Notes: a model not told the origin generated them from the sequence alone. Shown: positions 27,673 through 36,964, numbered from the stretch's first letter. The stretch: 64,000 bases of DNA from Paraoerskovia sediminicola (GCF_030296575.1 NZ_AP027729.1:1-64000), one strand, 5' to 3'. Numbers and translations: made by a program.

Positions 27673-28000
27673 CTCCTTGCGGTCGTCTCCTGTGCGCCGT
27701 CCGCACCCTGCGGGTGCTCGGGCCCTTGGCGTTGCAGTGACCCTAACGCGCAGGGTGTGCCGTCCTCGTCCCCGTACACGGCCGTTTCGCCCTCGGCGCA
27801 CAAACCGGTCGGCGGTGGCGGACGGCGCGGCTCACCCGGGGGCCCGGCGTGCCGGACGGCGCGGCTCACCCGGGGGCGGGGGCGGCGATCCCGAGGGCGA
27901 GGGTCACGCGACGCAGGACGGCCCCCGCCGTACCGGGGGCCGTCCTGTGGTGCGGGTGGCGGACGTCGGTCCGCCGGTCGGTCTGTGCTCAGACCGTCGA
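27673..28000. other. Intergenic region between tig and clpP1
   Basis: 328 bp. It contains a perfect 24-bp direct repeat (27820-27843 and 27854-27877, core GACGGCGCGGCTCACCCGG) and the tig terminator at 27914-27947. The clpP1 promoter should lie here; ACCCTAACG at 27740 reads CGTTAGGGT on the minus strand and is a possible -10 region, but I cannot assign it firmly. Confidence 0.55.
27914..27947 (-). terminator. Intrinsic-type hairpin downstream of tig
   Basis: Perfect 14-bp stem CAGGACGGCCCCCG / CGGGGGCCGTCCTG with a six-base loop, 53 bases after the tig stop. Confidence 0.75.
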
Positions 28001-29590
28001 TCAGGCCTTGTCGGCGTCGGCCTTCGCCTTGGCGGGTGCCTTCTTCGCGGGTGCCTTCTTGGCCGGAGCCTTCTTGGCCGGAGCCTTCGTGGCGGCCGGC
28101 TTCTCGTCGGCAGCAGCCTCGTCCTCGGCCGCAGCCTTCTTCGCAGGTGCCTTCTTCGCAGGTGCCTTCTTGGCCGGAGCCTTCGTGGCGGCCGGCTTCT
28201 CGGCGGCAGCAGGAGCCTCGTCCTCGGCGGGGATCGCCGTCGCGGCGTCCTCCGCCTCGGGCTCGGCGGCCTCGCCACCGGCGAGCTCGGCCTCGGCCGC
28301 GGCGTCCGCAGCGTCGTCCTCCTCGGACCCGATGAACTCGGACAGGTCGACGGCCTTGCCCTCGCTGTCGACGACCTCGACGTCACGCAGCGCGACGGCG
28401 AGCGCCTTGGAGCGCGCGACCTCGCCGACCATGGCCGGGATCTGGCCGTTCTGGTCGAGCGACTGGATGAACTGGTTCGGGTCCATGTTGTACTGCTTCG
28501 ACGCGCCGACGAGGTACTCGAGCAGCTCGTTCTGGGCGACCTGGACCTCGAGCTTCTCCGCGAGGGTGTCGAGCAGGATCTGGTTGCGCAGCGCCTCGGT
28601 CGCCTGGCCGGTGACCTCGGTGCGGTGCTCGTCGTCCTCGAGGCGGTTCTCGCCCTCGAGGTGACGGTGGACCTCGGCCTCGACGGCGCCCTGCGGGACC
28701 GGGAACTCGACGGCCTCGACGAGGTGGGCGAGGAGCGCGTCACGGGCCTCGACCGCCTGGTCGTTGATCTTGGACTCGGCGACCTGGTTGCGCAGGTCGT
28801 CGGTGAGCTCGTCGATCGTGTCGAACTCGGAGGCGAGCTCGGCGAACTCGTCGTCGGCCTCGGGCAGCTCGCGCTGCTTGACCGCGGTCGCGGTGACCGT
28901 GACGACGGACTCCTTGCCCTCGTGGTCGCCGCCGGCGAGCGGGGCCTTGAAGGTCGTCGTCTCGTCGGTCGAGAGGCCGGTGAGCGCCTCGTCGAGGCCC
29001 TCGAGCATGTTGCCGGAGCCGATCTGGTAGCTGACGCCGGAGACCGAGTCGACCTCCTCGCCGTCGATCGTCGCGGTGAGGTCGATGACGACGTAGTCGC
29101 CCTCGGCTGCGGGACGGTCGACGCCCACGAGGGTGCCGAAGCGCTCGCGCAGCGCGTCGAGGCGCGCGGCGATGTCGGCGTCGGTGACCTCGGCGGCCGC
29201 GACGGTGAGCTTCACGCCGTCGAGCGCGGGGATCTCGATCTCGGGGCGGACCTCGACCTCGGCCGTGAACTTCAGCGACCCGTCGGCCTCCATCGGGACC
29301 TCGGTCACCTCGATCTGCGGCTGGCCCATGGGGCGGATCTCGGCCTCGGTGGCGGCCTGGCGGTAGAACGCCGGCATGCCCTCGTTGATGGCGTGCTCGA
29401 GGACGGCCGGGCGGCCGACGCGCTGGTCGATGATGCGCGCGGGGACCTTGCCCTTGCGGAAGCCGGGGATGTTCACCTGCTCCGCGATGTGCTTGTAGGC
29501 GTGCTCGATGCTCGGTGCGAGCTCCGCGCTCTCCACCTCGACGGTGAGCTTCACCTTGGTGGCGTCCAGGGTCTCGACAGCACTCTTCAC
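28001..29590 (-). CDS. tig: Trigger factor with a histone-H1-like Lys/Ala/Pro tail
   Basis: Ribosome-bound chaperone and peptidyl-prolyl isomerase. 529 residues from a GTG at 29590, chosen because conserved sequence begins VKSAVETLDATKVKLTVEVE. The ribosome-binding signature is IPGFRKGKVPARI; the FKBP-type domain starts GDYVVIDLTATIDGEEV; the helical chaperone domain follows. After about residue 440 the sequence is acidic, then ends in repeats of KAPAKKAPAKK and ATKAPAKK. Normal trigger factors end near 430-460, so this tail adds about 75 residues resembling the basic tails of actinobacterial DNA-binding proteins. Confidence 0.94.
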   Translation of the reverse strand: MKSAVETLDATKVKLTVEVESAELAPSIEHAYKHIAEQVNIPGFRKGKVPARIIDQRVGRPAVLEHAINEGMPAFYRQAATEAEIRPMGQPQIEVTEVPMEADGSLKFTAEVEVRPEIEIPALDGVKLTVAAAEVTDADIAARLDALRERFGTLVGVDRPAAEGDYVVIDLTATIDGEEVDSVSGVSYQIGSGNMLEGLDEALTGLSTDETTTFKAPLAGGDHEGKESVVTVTATAVKQRELPEADDEFAELASEFDTIDELTDDLRNQVAESKINDQAVEARDALLAHLVEAVEFPVPQGAVEAEVHRHLEGENRLEDDEHRTEVTGQATEALRNQILLDTLAEKLEVQVAQNELLEYLVGASKQYNMDPNQFIQSLDQNGQIPAMVGEVARSKALAVALRDVEVVDSEGKAVDLSEFIGSEEDDAADAAAEAELAGGEAAEPEAEDAATAIPAEDEAPAAAEKPAATKAPAKKAPAKKAPAKKAAAEDEAAADEKPAATKAPAKKAPAKKAPAKKAPAKAKADADKA

Positions 29591-30001
<411 letters not shown>

Positions 30002-30084
30002 TCCGTCGACGAGCGACGTCGAGAAGCATAGTGCTCGGCGCGGGACGGCCGGACCACGGGGCGAGCGACACGCGCCGCACAGAT

Positions 30085-30114
30085 TTCGGAAGTCGCCCGG
30101 GCCTTTGCTATCGT
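30085..30114 (+). promoter_or_regulatory. Promoter of tRNA-Gly (-35 TTCGGA, -10 TATCGT)
   Basis: TTCGGA at 30085-30090 and TATCGT at 30109-30114, spaced 18 bp, 39 bases before the mature tRNA. The spacing and position fit a sigma-A-type promoter. Confidence 0.5.
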
Positions 30115-30153
30115 CTCTACCGGACGCCTCGAGAGCAGTTTCGGACGTCACGT

Positions 30154-30227
30154 GCGGGCGTAGCTCAATGGTAGAGCCTCAGTCTTCCAAACTGATCACG
30201 CGAGTTCGATTCTCGCCGCCCGCTCCA
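30154..30227 (+). tRNA. tRNA-Gly (anticodon TCC), CCA encoded
   Basis: 71 bases plus encoded CCA (30225-30227). Acceptor GCGGGCG/CGCCCGC, D-loop AATGGTA, anticodon loop CTTCCAA, T-arm GCGAG-TTCGATT-CTCGC, discriminator T. Decodes GGA/GGG. Confidence 0.96.
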
Positions 30228-30232
30228 TCACC

Positions 30233-30266
30233 ACGAAGGCCCCCGGTCCACGCCGGGGGCCTTCGT
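30233..30266 (+). terminator. Intrinsic-type hairpin downstream of tRNA-Gly
   Basis: 14-bp stem ACGAAGGCCCCCGG / CCGGGGGCCTTCGT with a six-base loop, five bases after the CCA. Confidence 0.78.
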
Positions 30267-30375
30267 CGTCCGCCCGAGGGGACGAGACCGGGAATGAGAC
30301 GACGTTGCCACCTGTTGGACACATCGTTAGGTTGTCTTCGGACAGCCCGAGGACGACGGACGGAGGGACCGGACG

Positions 30376-30456
30376 ATGCGCGACCTGCTCGCCACGCCGC
30401 TCACCCCCGTCATGTCCTGCTGTCCTGCGTGCGACCGCTGTCTCTGCTGTCGCTAG
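30376..30456 (+). CDS. Cysteine-rich attenuation leader peptide upstream of cysK
   Basis: A 26-codon ORF (ATG at 30376, TAG at 30454-30456) preceded by GGAGGG. The second half of the product reads [14 protein letters not shown], six Cys in fourteen residues. Such a Cys density in a tiny ORF directly ahead of a cysteine synthase operon is the signature of ribosome-mediated attenuation: stalling at Cys codons when Cys-tRNA is short would change folding downstream and raise cysK expression. Short stems such as GCGAC/GTCGC (30431-30453) overlap the Cys codons. I infer the mechanism; the ORF and context are directly visible. Confidence 0.8.
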   Translation: MRDLLATPLTPVMSCCPACDRCLCCR

Positions 30457-30680
30457 AGCGTTGGCCCGAGGCGTCCGCGCCCACCACCCAGCGCTCCCCG
30501 AGGGCGGCCGCACCACGACGGTGCCTGCCTGGCCCTCCCCCGCACCCCAGGTCCGGCCTCGAGAGCCACGGTCCACAGGTTCGCCGCCGCACCCGGACGC
30601 ACCACCGGCACCACCACCCGCACCATCTCACCGCACAGAACCCAACTGGCCGCGCAGGCCGAAGGAGCGATCGAGGAAAC
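30457..30680 (+). promoter_or_regulatory. Putative attenuator region of cysK mRNA
   Basis: 224 non-coding bases between the leader stop and the cysK ATG, rich in Pro/His-like CCACC and GGC runs able to form alternative GC-rich stems. I could not define one dominant terminator/antiterminator pair by eye. A GAGG box lies just before the cysK start. Confidence 0.45.
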
Positions 30681-31615
30681 ATGGCACGCATCTACGACGA
30701 CGTGACGAAGCTGGTCGGCAACACCCCCTCGTCCGTCTGAACCGGCTCACCGAGGGCCTCGACGCGACGGTCGTCGGCAAGCTCGAGTTCTACAACCCCG
30801 CCAACTCGGTCAAGGACCGCATCGGTGTCGCGATCATCGACGCCGCGGAGCAGTCGGGCGAGCTGAAGCCGGGCGGCACCATCGTCGAGGCGACGTCGGG
30901 CAACACCGGCATCGCCCTCGCGATGGTGGGCGCGGCGCGCGGCTACGACGTCGTGCTCGCGATGCCCGAGTCGATGTCGAAGGAGCGCCGCGCGCTGCTG
31001 CGTGCCTTCGGCGCCGAGCTGATCCTCACCCCGGCCGGCGGCGGCATGAAGGGCGCGGTCGACGAGGCCGACAAGATCGTCGCCGAGCGCCCGGGCGCGA
31101 TCCTCGCCCGCCAGTTCGCGAACGCCGCCAACCCGGCGATCCACCGCGCCACGACGGCCGAGGAGATCTGGGCCGACACCGACGGCGAGGTCGACATCGT
31201 CGTCGCCGGCATCGGCACCGGCGGCACCATCACGGGTGTCGGCCAGCGCCTGAAGGAGCTCAAGCCCGAGGTCACGATCGTCGCGGTCGAGCCCGAGGAG
31301 TCCGCGATCCTCAACGGCGGCGCCCCCGGCCCGCACAAGATCCAGGGCATCGGTGCGAACTTCGTCCCCGAGATCCTCGACCGCGAGGTGTACGACGAGG
31401 TCATCGACGTCAACGCCGAGACGGCCGTCGAGTACGCACGCCGCGCCGCCAAGGAGGAGGGCCTGCTCGTCGGCATCTCGTCCGGTGCCGCGATCTACGC
31501 CGCGCTCGAGCTCGCCAAGCGCCCGGAGAACGCCGGCAAGACGATCGTCACGATCATCCCGTCGTTCGGTGAGCGCTACCTCTCGTCGGTCCTCTACGCG
31601 GACCTGATGGACTGA
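30681..31615 (+). CDS. cysK: Cysteine synthase A, O-acetylserine sulfhydrylase (one apparent frameshift)
   Basis: Makes cysteine from O-acetylserine and sulfide (PLP enzyme). About 311 residues after repair. The PLP lysine is K45 in [11 protein letters not shown]; the phosphate/substrate loop [14 protein letters not shown] and [10 protein letters not shown] are present; the C-terminus is [15 protein letters not shown]. The frame breaks at 30724-30728 (C5) just after VGNTP; one added C gives LVRLNRL. cysE begins two bases after the stop, so the two steps of cysteine synthesis are one operon under the Cys leader. Confidence 0.95.
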
Positions 31616-31617
31616 CG

Positions 31618-32211
31618 ATGTCGAGACTGCGCCGCTTCATCAAGGTCCTCGACGAGGACCTCGACGCGGCGCGCCACGGTGACCCCGCGGCGCGCTCGCG
31701 CCTCGAGGTCGCTCTGGCGTACCCGGGGGTGCACGCGATCTGGGCGTACCGGGCCGCGCACCACCTCTGGAACACGCCTGGCCTCCGGGGTCTCGCTCGG
31801 CTGCTGTCCCAGGCCACGCGGGCGGCGACCGGGATCGAGATCCACCCGGGCGCCGTCCTCGGCCGGCGGTTGTTCATCGACCACGGCATGGGCGTGGTCA
31901 TCGGCGAGACGGCCGTGGTGGGCGACGACGTCGTCCTGTTCCACGGCGCCACGCTCGGCGGCCGCACCATGACCCGCGGCAAGCGCCACCCGACGCTCGG
32001 CGACCGGATCGTCGTCGGCGCGGGCGCGAAGATCCTCGGTCCGGTGTGGATCGGCGACGACGCCCAGGTGGGCGCCAACGCGGTCGTCCTCAAGGACGTG
32101 CCGGACGGCGCGGTCGCGGTGGGCGTGCCCGCCACGATCCGTCTGCCGAAGGGTTCGGTCCCCCGTCCCCCCGTCGAGGACGCGTCGCAGCTCATCGAGT
32201 ACGTGATCTGA
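31618..32211 (+). CDS. cysE: Serine O-acetyltransferase
   Basis: Makes O-acetylserine from serine and acetyl-CoA, the substrate of CysK. 197 residues, the short EpsC-like type without the long N-terminal helical domain of E. coli CysE. The left-handed beta-helix hexapeptide region contains [19 protein letters not shown] (catalytic His and Asp), [18 protein letters not shown] and [15 protein letters not shown]. The C-terminus ends YVI, and bacterial CysE C-terminal Ile inserts into the CysK active site, so the synthase complex is likely conserved. Confidence 0.95.
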   Translation: MSRLRRFIKVLDEDLDAARHGDPAARSRLEVALAYPGVHAIWAYRAAHHLWNTPGLRGLARLLSQATRAATGIEIHPGAVLGRRLFIDHGMGVVIGETAVVGDDVVLFHGATLGGRTMTRGKRHPTLGDRIVVGAGAKILGPVWIGDDAQVGANAVVLKDVPDGAVAVGVPATIRLPKGSVPRPPVEDASQLIEYVI

Positions 32212-32239
32212 GGGTCGCCCGGCTACGGGCGCTCCACGA

Positions 32240-32280
32240 CGACGAGAGGGTCGGCACCGCTGGTGCCGACCCTCTCGTCG
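32240..32280 (+). terminator. Intrinsic-type hairpin downstream of cysE
   Basis: Perfect 19-bp stem starting CGACGAGAGGGTCGGCACC with a three-base loop; the strongest hairpin in the window. It may also serve the convergent F420 oxidoreductase gene. Confidence 0.82.
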
Positions 32281-32321
32281 TCCGTCTCGCCCGGACCGAC
32301 CCCGACCCGGACCGACCCGGA

Positions 32322-33359
32322 CTATGCCCCGACGATCCCCGCGATCGTCTGCACCGCCGTCGCGTCGCCCTGGACCAGGAGCGTCGTGACCGCGGTCCGC
32401 TCCCACGCGACGAGCTCCTCGGCGATCTTCTCGCGCGGCCCCACGAGCGCGATGTCCTCGACGAGCCCCGTCGGCACCGCGGCGGCCGCCTCGGCACGGC
32501 GCCCGCTCATGTAGTGGTCCTGGATCTCGTCCGCGGCGTCGGTGTAGCCGAGCCGGTCGATCGCGTCCCGGTGGAAGTTCGCGCCCTTGGCTCCCATCCC
32601 CCCGATGTACAGGGCGAGGAAGGGTCGGACGGCGTCCGCGGCCTTCTCGACGTCGTCCCCCACGACGACGGGGACCGTCGCGCTCACCTCGAACGCGTCG
32701 ACGGCCGAGCGCACGGGGGCGCGCTTCGCGAAGCCCTCGGCGAGGCGCTCGCGGAAGTCCGCGTCGAGGCGCGGCGTGTAGAAGAGCGGGAGCCATCCGT
32801 CGGCGATCTCGGCGGCGAGCGCGATGTTCTTGGGGCCCTCGGCCGCGAGGTGGATCGGCAGGTCGGCGCGCAGCGGGTGGACCGTCGAGCGCAGCGCCTT
32901 GCCGACGCCGGTCGTGCCTTCCCCGCGCAGCGGCAGCTGGTAGAACTGCCCGTCGTACTCGACGGGTGCGCCGCGTTCGAGGACCTGCCGGACGATGTCG
33001 ACGTACTCGCGCGTGCGGGCCAGCGGCTTGGGGTATGCCTGCCCGTACCAGCCCTCGACGACCTGCGGTCCGCTCGCGCCGAGCCCGAGGATCGCGCGCC
33101 CGCCCGAGAGGTGGTCCAGGGTCAGCGCCGCCATCGCCGTGGCGGTCGGGGTGCGGGCCGACATCTGCGCGACCGCGGTGCCGAGGCGGATGCTCCGCGT
33201 CCGGGCGCCCCACCACGCGAGCGGCGTGAACGCGTCGGAGCCGTAGGCCTCCGCCGTCCAGACCGAGTCGACGCCGAGCGCGTCGGCGGCGGCGACCGCC
33301 TGCTCGATCCCCGGGGGCGGGCCCGCCGACCAGTAGCCGGTGTGGATGCCGATGCGCAT
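32322..33359 (-). CDS. LLM-class F420-dependent oxidoreductase
   Basis: 345 residues with the luciferase-like alpha/beta barrel: MRIGIHTGYWSAGPPP, VWTAEAYGSDAFTPLAW (F420-binding region), GTAVAQMSARTP, DHLSGGRAILGLGASGPQVVEGWYG and LPIHLAAEGPKNIALAAEIADGWLP. It belongs to the F420-dependent group common in actinobacteria; the substrate is unknown. It would consume F420H2 made by the Fgd encoded at 16.8 kb. Transcribed alone, convergent with cysE. Confidence 0.87.
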   Translation of the reverse strand: MRIGIHTGYWSAGPPPGIEQAVAAADALGVDSVWTAEAYGSDAFTPLAWWGARTRSIRLGTAVAQMSARTPTATAMAALTLDHLSGGRAILGLGASGPQVVEGWYGQAYPKPLARTREYVDIVRQVLERGAPVEYDGQFYQLPLRGEGTTGVGKALRSTVHPLRADLPIHLAAEGPKNIALAAEIADGWLPLFYTPRLDADFRERLAEGFAKRAPVRSAVDAFEVSATVPVVVGDDVEKAADAVRPFLALYIGGMGAKGANFHRDAIDRLGYTDAADEIQDHYMSGRRAEAAAAVPTGLVEDIALVGPREKIAEELVAWERTAVTTLLVQGDATAVQTIAGIVGA

Positions 33360-33452
33360 GAGACTCCTCGTCGTCGAGGTCGGACGGCGCGGGTCGGCTC
33401 GCGCACGTCGTCGCGAGTACCCGAGACCGTGAGTACGGGGTACTGGGTCAGC

Positions 33453-33854
33453 CTAGCGCGCCGGCTCCTCGTCCTCCCACGGCTCCCAGCCGGCGCGGCG
33501 CAGGTCCACCCGGGTGCCGTCCCGCGTCAGCGGGCAGCCCTCCGCGCGGAGCTCCTCGAGCGCCCGGGTGCGGTGGTGCTCGGGCGGCGACCCGGCAGCG
33601 TTGACCACCCGCCACCACGGCACGCCCGACCCGGCTCTCGCGAGCACGGTGCCGACCTGCCTGGGACCGCCCCGACCCAGGACCCGCGCCACCGCCTCGG
33701 CGATGACGCCGTACGTGGTCGCCCGCGCGACCGGGATGCGCTCCACCACGGCGAGCACCTCGTCGAGGTACTCGAGGGCCGGGTCGGCTCCACCGTGCGA
33801 GCCCGTACCCGAGCCCGCCGCCGGCACGTCTCCCGGTCTCACGTCGTCCGCCAC
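33453..33854 (-). CDS. Alkyltransferase-like protein (MGMT family without the active-site Cys)
   Basis: 133 residues, only the DNA-binding half of O6-alkylguanine alkyltransferases. It keeps VVERIPVARATTYGVIAEA and GGPRQVGTVLARAG. The catalytic PCHRV motif is replaced by PWWRV (about residues 79-83), so both the alkyl-accepting Cys and the following His are Trp. Known ATL proteins bind O6-alkylguanine without repairing it and flag it for nucleotide excision repair. Divergent from the acetyltransferase gene. Confidence 0.85.
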   Translation of the reverse strand: MADDVRPGDVPAAGSGTGSHGGADPALEYLDEVLAVVERIPVARATTYGVIAEAVARVLGRGGPRQVGTVLARAGSGVPWWRVVNAAGSPPEHHRTRALEELRAEGCPLTRDGTRVDLRRAGWEPWEDEEPAR

Positions 33855-33930
33855 CCGCCGAACCTACCGCCGCCCGCCGTCACGCCCCAGCCGCACGAGG
33901 GATCCCGTGGCGCCCCTCGCCCGGCGGCGC

Positions 33931-33936
33931 GAGAAT
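33931..33936 (+). promoter_or_regulatory. Possible -10 element (GAGAAT) of the Eis-type gene, leaderless
   Basis: GAGAAT ends seven bases before the ATG at 33944, with no ribosome binding site between. Confidence 0.33.
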
Positions 33937-33943
33937 CGCTGGC

Positions 33944-35370
33944 ATGAGCCACGACGTCCGACCCGCCGACGGGACACCAGCAGGACCAGCGACCTCGGAC
34001 CTGCCAGGACCGGCGCGACAGCCGTCGCTACCCGACGGATACCGCCTCGTCCGGCTCACCGACGAACGACGACGCGAGCTCTACGAGGTCGACCTCTGGG
34101 CGTTCCCGTCGGGCGACAGCGTCGACGACCTCGCAGAGCACCCCTCCCCGTCTCCTGGGACCGGACCTGGGGCGTCGAGACCGACCGCGCCGACCCGAGC
34201 GCCGTCCCCGTCGACGGCGCCGTGCCGCACGTGACCGAGCTCGTCGCGATGGGGTCCTCGTACCCGTTCGCGCGATTCCCCGTGCCCGGCGGCGAGATCC
34301 CGGTGGGCGGGCTGACCTGGGTCGGCGTCCACCCCGGGCACCGGCGACGCGGGCTTCTGAGCGCGATGATGGACCACCACCACACCGGGTGCGCCGCACG
34401 CGGCGAGGCCGTGTCGGTGCTGACCGCGTCCGAGAGCACCATCTACGGGAGGTTCGGCTACGGCAAGGCGGCCGACAGCCTGGCCGTCACCGTGCCGCGC
34501 CGTGCGGCCCTCGCGGACGTCCCGGGAGCCGAGCAGCACACGGCCCGCATCGAGGCGTCGGACCAGGCGCGGCACGCCGACGTCGTCGCCGACCTCCACC
34601 GTCGGGCCGGCGCAGCCCACGGAGGCGTCGGGCGCCCCGGCTGGGCGACGCGGGAGTCGCCGGAGCAGACGGCGTGGTACTGGGCGAGCATCCCGGCGTT
34701 CCGCCACGGCAAGGAGCCGTGGCGCACCGTGATCGTCGAGCGGGACGGGGAGCCCCGCGGCTACGCGAGGTTCCGGCGCTCGCTCGGCTGGGGCCAGGCC
34801 GGCCCGGACGGGAGCGTCGAGGTCTTCGAGGCCGTCGCCCTCGACCCGGCGGCGTCGCGTGCGCTGTGGGGGCTGCTGCTGGACCTCGACCTGATGACCG
34901 AGGTCAAGGTCCCGCGGCTGCCGGTCGACGACCCGCTGCTGACGCTTCTGCTCGACCCGCGGGCCGCCGTCCCACGGGTCGAGGACACGCTGTGGGTGCG
35001 GGTGCTCGACGTGGCCGCCGCACTCTCCGGTCGGCAGTACGCCGCGGACGTCGACGTCGTGCTCTCGGTGCGCGACACCGCGCGCGGCGCCGCGACGACC
35101 GATGCGGGCGAGCACCCGGCGCCAACACCCGCGACGCAGCACTGGGCGCTGGTCGCGGACGCGTTCGGCGACGCGACCTGCACGCCGACGGACCGGCCCG
35201 CCGACCTCGACCTCGACGTGCGGGAGCTCGGGTCCGTCTACCTCGGCGGGACGAGCCTGGCCTCGCTCGCCGCCGCGGGGCTCGTCACGGAGCTGACCCC
35301 TGGCTCGCTCGCCCGCGCCTCGACCGCCTTCGGGTGGCCGGTGCCCCCGGCGTGCTCCTGGATCTGGTGA
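33944..35370 (+). CDS. Eis-type GNAT N-acetyltransferase (one apparent frameshift)
   Basis: About 475 residues after repair; two GNAT-like lobes plus a sterol-carrier-like C-terminal domain, as in Eis. The acetyl-CoA loop is VGVHPGHRRRGLLSAMMDHH and the conserved tail of that domain is SESTIYGRFGYG; the second half contains DPLLTLLLDPRAAV and ends SWIW, consistent with use of the C-terminal carboxylate as in Eis enzymes. The frame breaks at 34141-34144 (C4), and one added C gives HPLPVSWDRTWG. Eis proteins acetylate aminoglycosides or peptides; the substrate here is unknown. The first 30 residues are low-complexity. Confidence 0.85.
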
Positions 35371-35383
35371 CGGTGCCCGGTCG

Positions 35384-36454
35384 TCAGACCTGACAGCTCG
35401 GGCACCAGAACAGGGTGCGGCCCGCGAGGTCGCGCACCAGCACCGTCGATCCGCAGACGCGGCACGGCAGCCCTTCGCGGTGGTAGACGTAGAACGACTG
35501 CTCGCGCGGCACCGCGCCCGGGTCACCGTCGGTGTTCTGCCGCACCCGGTGGCTGCCCGCGACTCTGTCGTCGCCGCGGTGCTCCTCGCGGGTCGTGACG
35601 ATGCGGCCGGTCCGCACGCCGTCGGCCATCAGAGCGGCGAGGTCCGCGTACAGCGAGCGGAGCACCTCTGCGGGGACGTCACGACCCGGCGAGAGCGGGT
35701 CGAGCCCCGCGCGGAACAGCGCCTCCGCGCGGTAGATGTTGCCCACCCCGGCGACGACGGCCTGGTCCATGAGGAGCCGGCCGACGTCGGTCCGCGTACG
35801 GCCAACCCGCGCGACGAACGCCTCCACGTCCGCCGACCGGCCGGCGCCCTGCGCCTCGCCGCGCAGGGGGTCAGGGCCGAGCCGCGCCTCGACCGCCCGC
35901 TTCTCGGACCCGTCGATCACCTCGCAAGCGGTGGGTCCGTTGAGGTCGGCCACGGCGTGCTCACCGAGCAGACGCACGCGGACGGCGCCCCGCGGCTCGG
36001 GCGGGTTCCACGAGTCCGCACCGGACCGGTCCGGCGATACCGTCCGGCCGGGTGGCTCAGGCGCTGGCGCGGGCCGTTCCGCGGACCGTTGCGCAGGGCC
36101 TGCCGCGGACTCATCCGGTACCGCCGACTCGACCTCCCCGATGCGTCTGCGCGGCGCTCCGATGGCGTGCTCGACGACGGCGCTCCCGTCCCCCGCGAAG
36201 GTCCAGGCGCCGTACAGGCCAAGGTGGACCCGCAGCCACAGGTCCGGGACGTCGTCCGACTCCACGGCCCCCGGCGCGGCGAAGCCCAGGAACAGGTGCT
36301 TGCCCCAGGCCTCGGAGGCGACGAGCCGTGCGCCGTCGAGGACGGCCGCGCCGTCCGCGAACCGTCCCTGCGGGCTCGACACCGCGAGCTTCTGCCCGGC
36401 GAAGAGCTCGCCCAGGGCGTGCGCCAGCCGGTGGACGGTGTGCCCCTCGGGCAC
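35384..36454 (-). CDS. nei: Fpg/Nei-family DNA glycosylase/AP lyase (endonuclease VIII-like)
   Basis: Removes oxidised bases and nicks the strand. 356 residues; GTG start giving PEGHTVHRLAH, so Pro2 and Glu3, the catalytic residues, are exposed once the initiator is removed. AGVGNIYRAEALFRAGLDP is the helix-two-turn-helix. The C-terminal zinc finger has CRVCGS and FWCPSCQV. A Pro/Ser/Ala-rich insert of about 45 residues (about 125-170) lengthens the N-domain. Next to rpiB, the same order as Rv2464c-Rv2465c in M. tuberculosis. Confidence 0.93.
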   Translation of the reverse strand: MPEGHTVHRLAHALGELFAGQKLAVSSPQGRFADGAAVLDGARLVASEAWGKHLFLGFAAPGAVESDDVPDLWLRVHLGLYGAWTFAGDGSAVVEHAIGAPRRRIGEVESAVPDESAAGPAQRSAERPAPAPEPPGRTVSPDRSGADSWNPPEPRGAVRVRLLGEHAVADLNGPTACEVIDGSEKRAVEARLGPDPLRGEAQGAGRSADVEAFVARVGRTRTDVGRLLMDQAVVAGVGNIYRAEALFRAGLDPLSPGRDVPAEVLRSLYADLAALMADGVRTGRIVTTREEHRGDDRVAGSHRVRQNTDGDPGAVPREQSFYVYHREGLPCRVCGSTVLVRDLAGRTLFWCPSCQV

Positions 36455-36459
36455 GCGGG

Positions 36460-36930
36460 TCAGTCCGTGGGCTCGACGGAGCCGCGCGCCGCCTCGTACG
36501 CGGCGAGCTGGTCGATACGCCGCTGGTGGCGCTCGTCCCCGCTGAACGGCTCGGCGAGGAACGCGTCGACGAACGAGACGGCGTCGTCCACGCTGTGCTG
36601 GCGTCCGCCGACGGAGATCACGTTGGCGTCGTTGTGCTGGCGGGCGAGGGTCGCGGTGTCGTGGTTCCAGGCGAGCGCGGCGCGCACGCCGTCGACCTTG
36701 TTCGCGGCGATCTGCTCGCCGTTGCCCGAGCCGCCGATCACGACGCCGAGGCTGCCGGGGTCGGTGGCCACGGCCTCGGCCGCGTCGATGCAGAAGGCCG
36801 GGTAGTCGTCGAGGGCGTCGTACTCGTCGGCGCCGTGGTCGACGACGTCGTGCCCCGCCGCACGGAGGTGCTCGACGAGATGGGTCTTGAGCTCGAAGCC
36901 CGCGTGGTCCGCGGCGATGTGTACGCGCAT
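36460..36930 (-). CDS. rpiB: Ribose-5-phosphate isomerase B
   Basis: Interconverts ribose 5-phosphate and ribulose 5-phosphate. 156 residues, RpiB/LacAB fold: VHIAADHAGFELKTHL (Asp-His phosphate site), VIGGSGNGEQIAANKVDGVRAAL (the active-site loop, with Ser where some family members have Cys) and NDANVISVGGRQ. Five bases separate its stop from the nei start, so the two are co-transcribed. Divergent from the M13 peptidase gene across 46 bp. Confidence 0.94.
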   Translation of the reverse strand: MRVHIAADHAGFELKTHLVEHLRAAGHDVVDHGADEYDALDDYPAFCIDAAEAVATDPGSLGVVIGGSGNGEQIAANKVDGVRAALAWNHDTATLARQHNDANVISVGGRQHSVDDAVSFVDAFLAEPFSGDERHQRRIDQLAAYEAARGSVEPTD

Positions 36931-36964
36931 GGCCCCATGATGCCGCACGGTCGGTGGGGGCACC

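Noticed and set aside
33453-33854. True O6-methylguanine-DNA methyltransferase
   Set aside because: The acceptor Cys is Trp and the N-terminal domain is missing, so only the alkyltransferase-like assignment holds.
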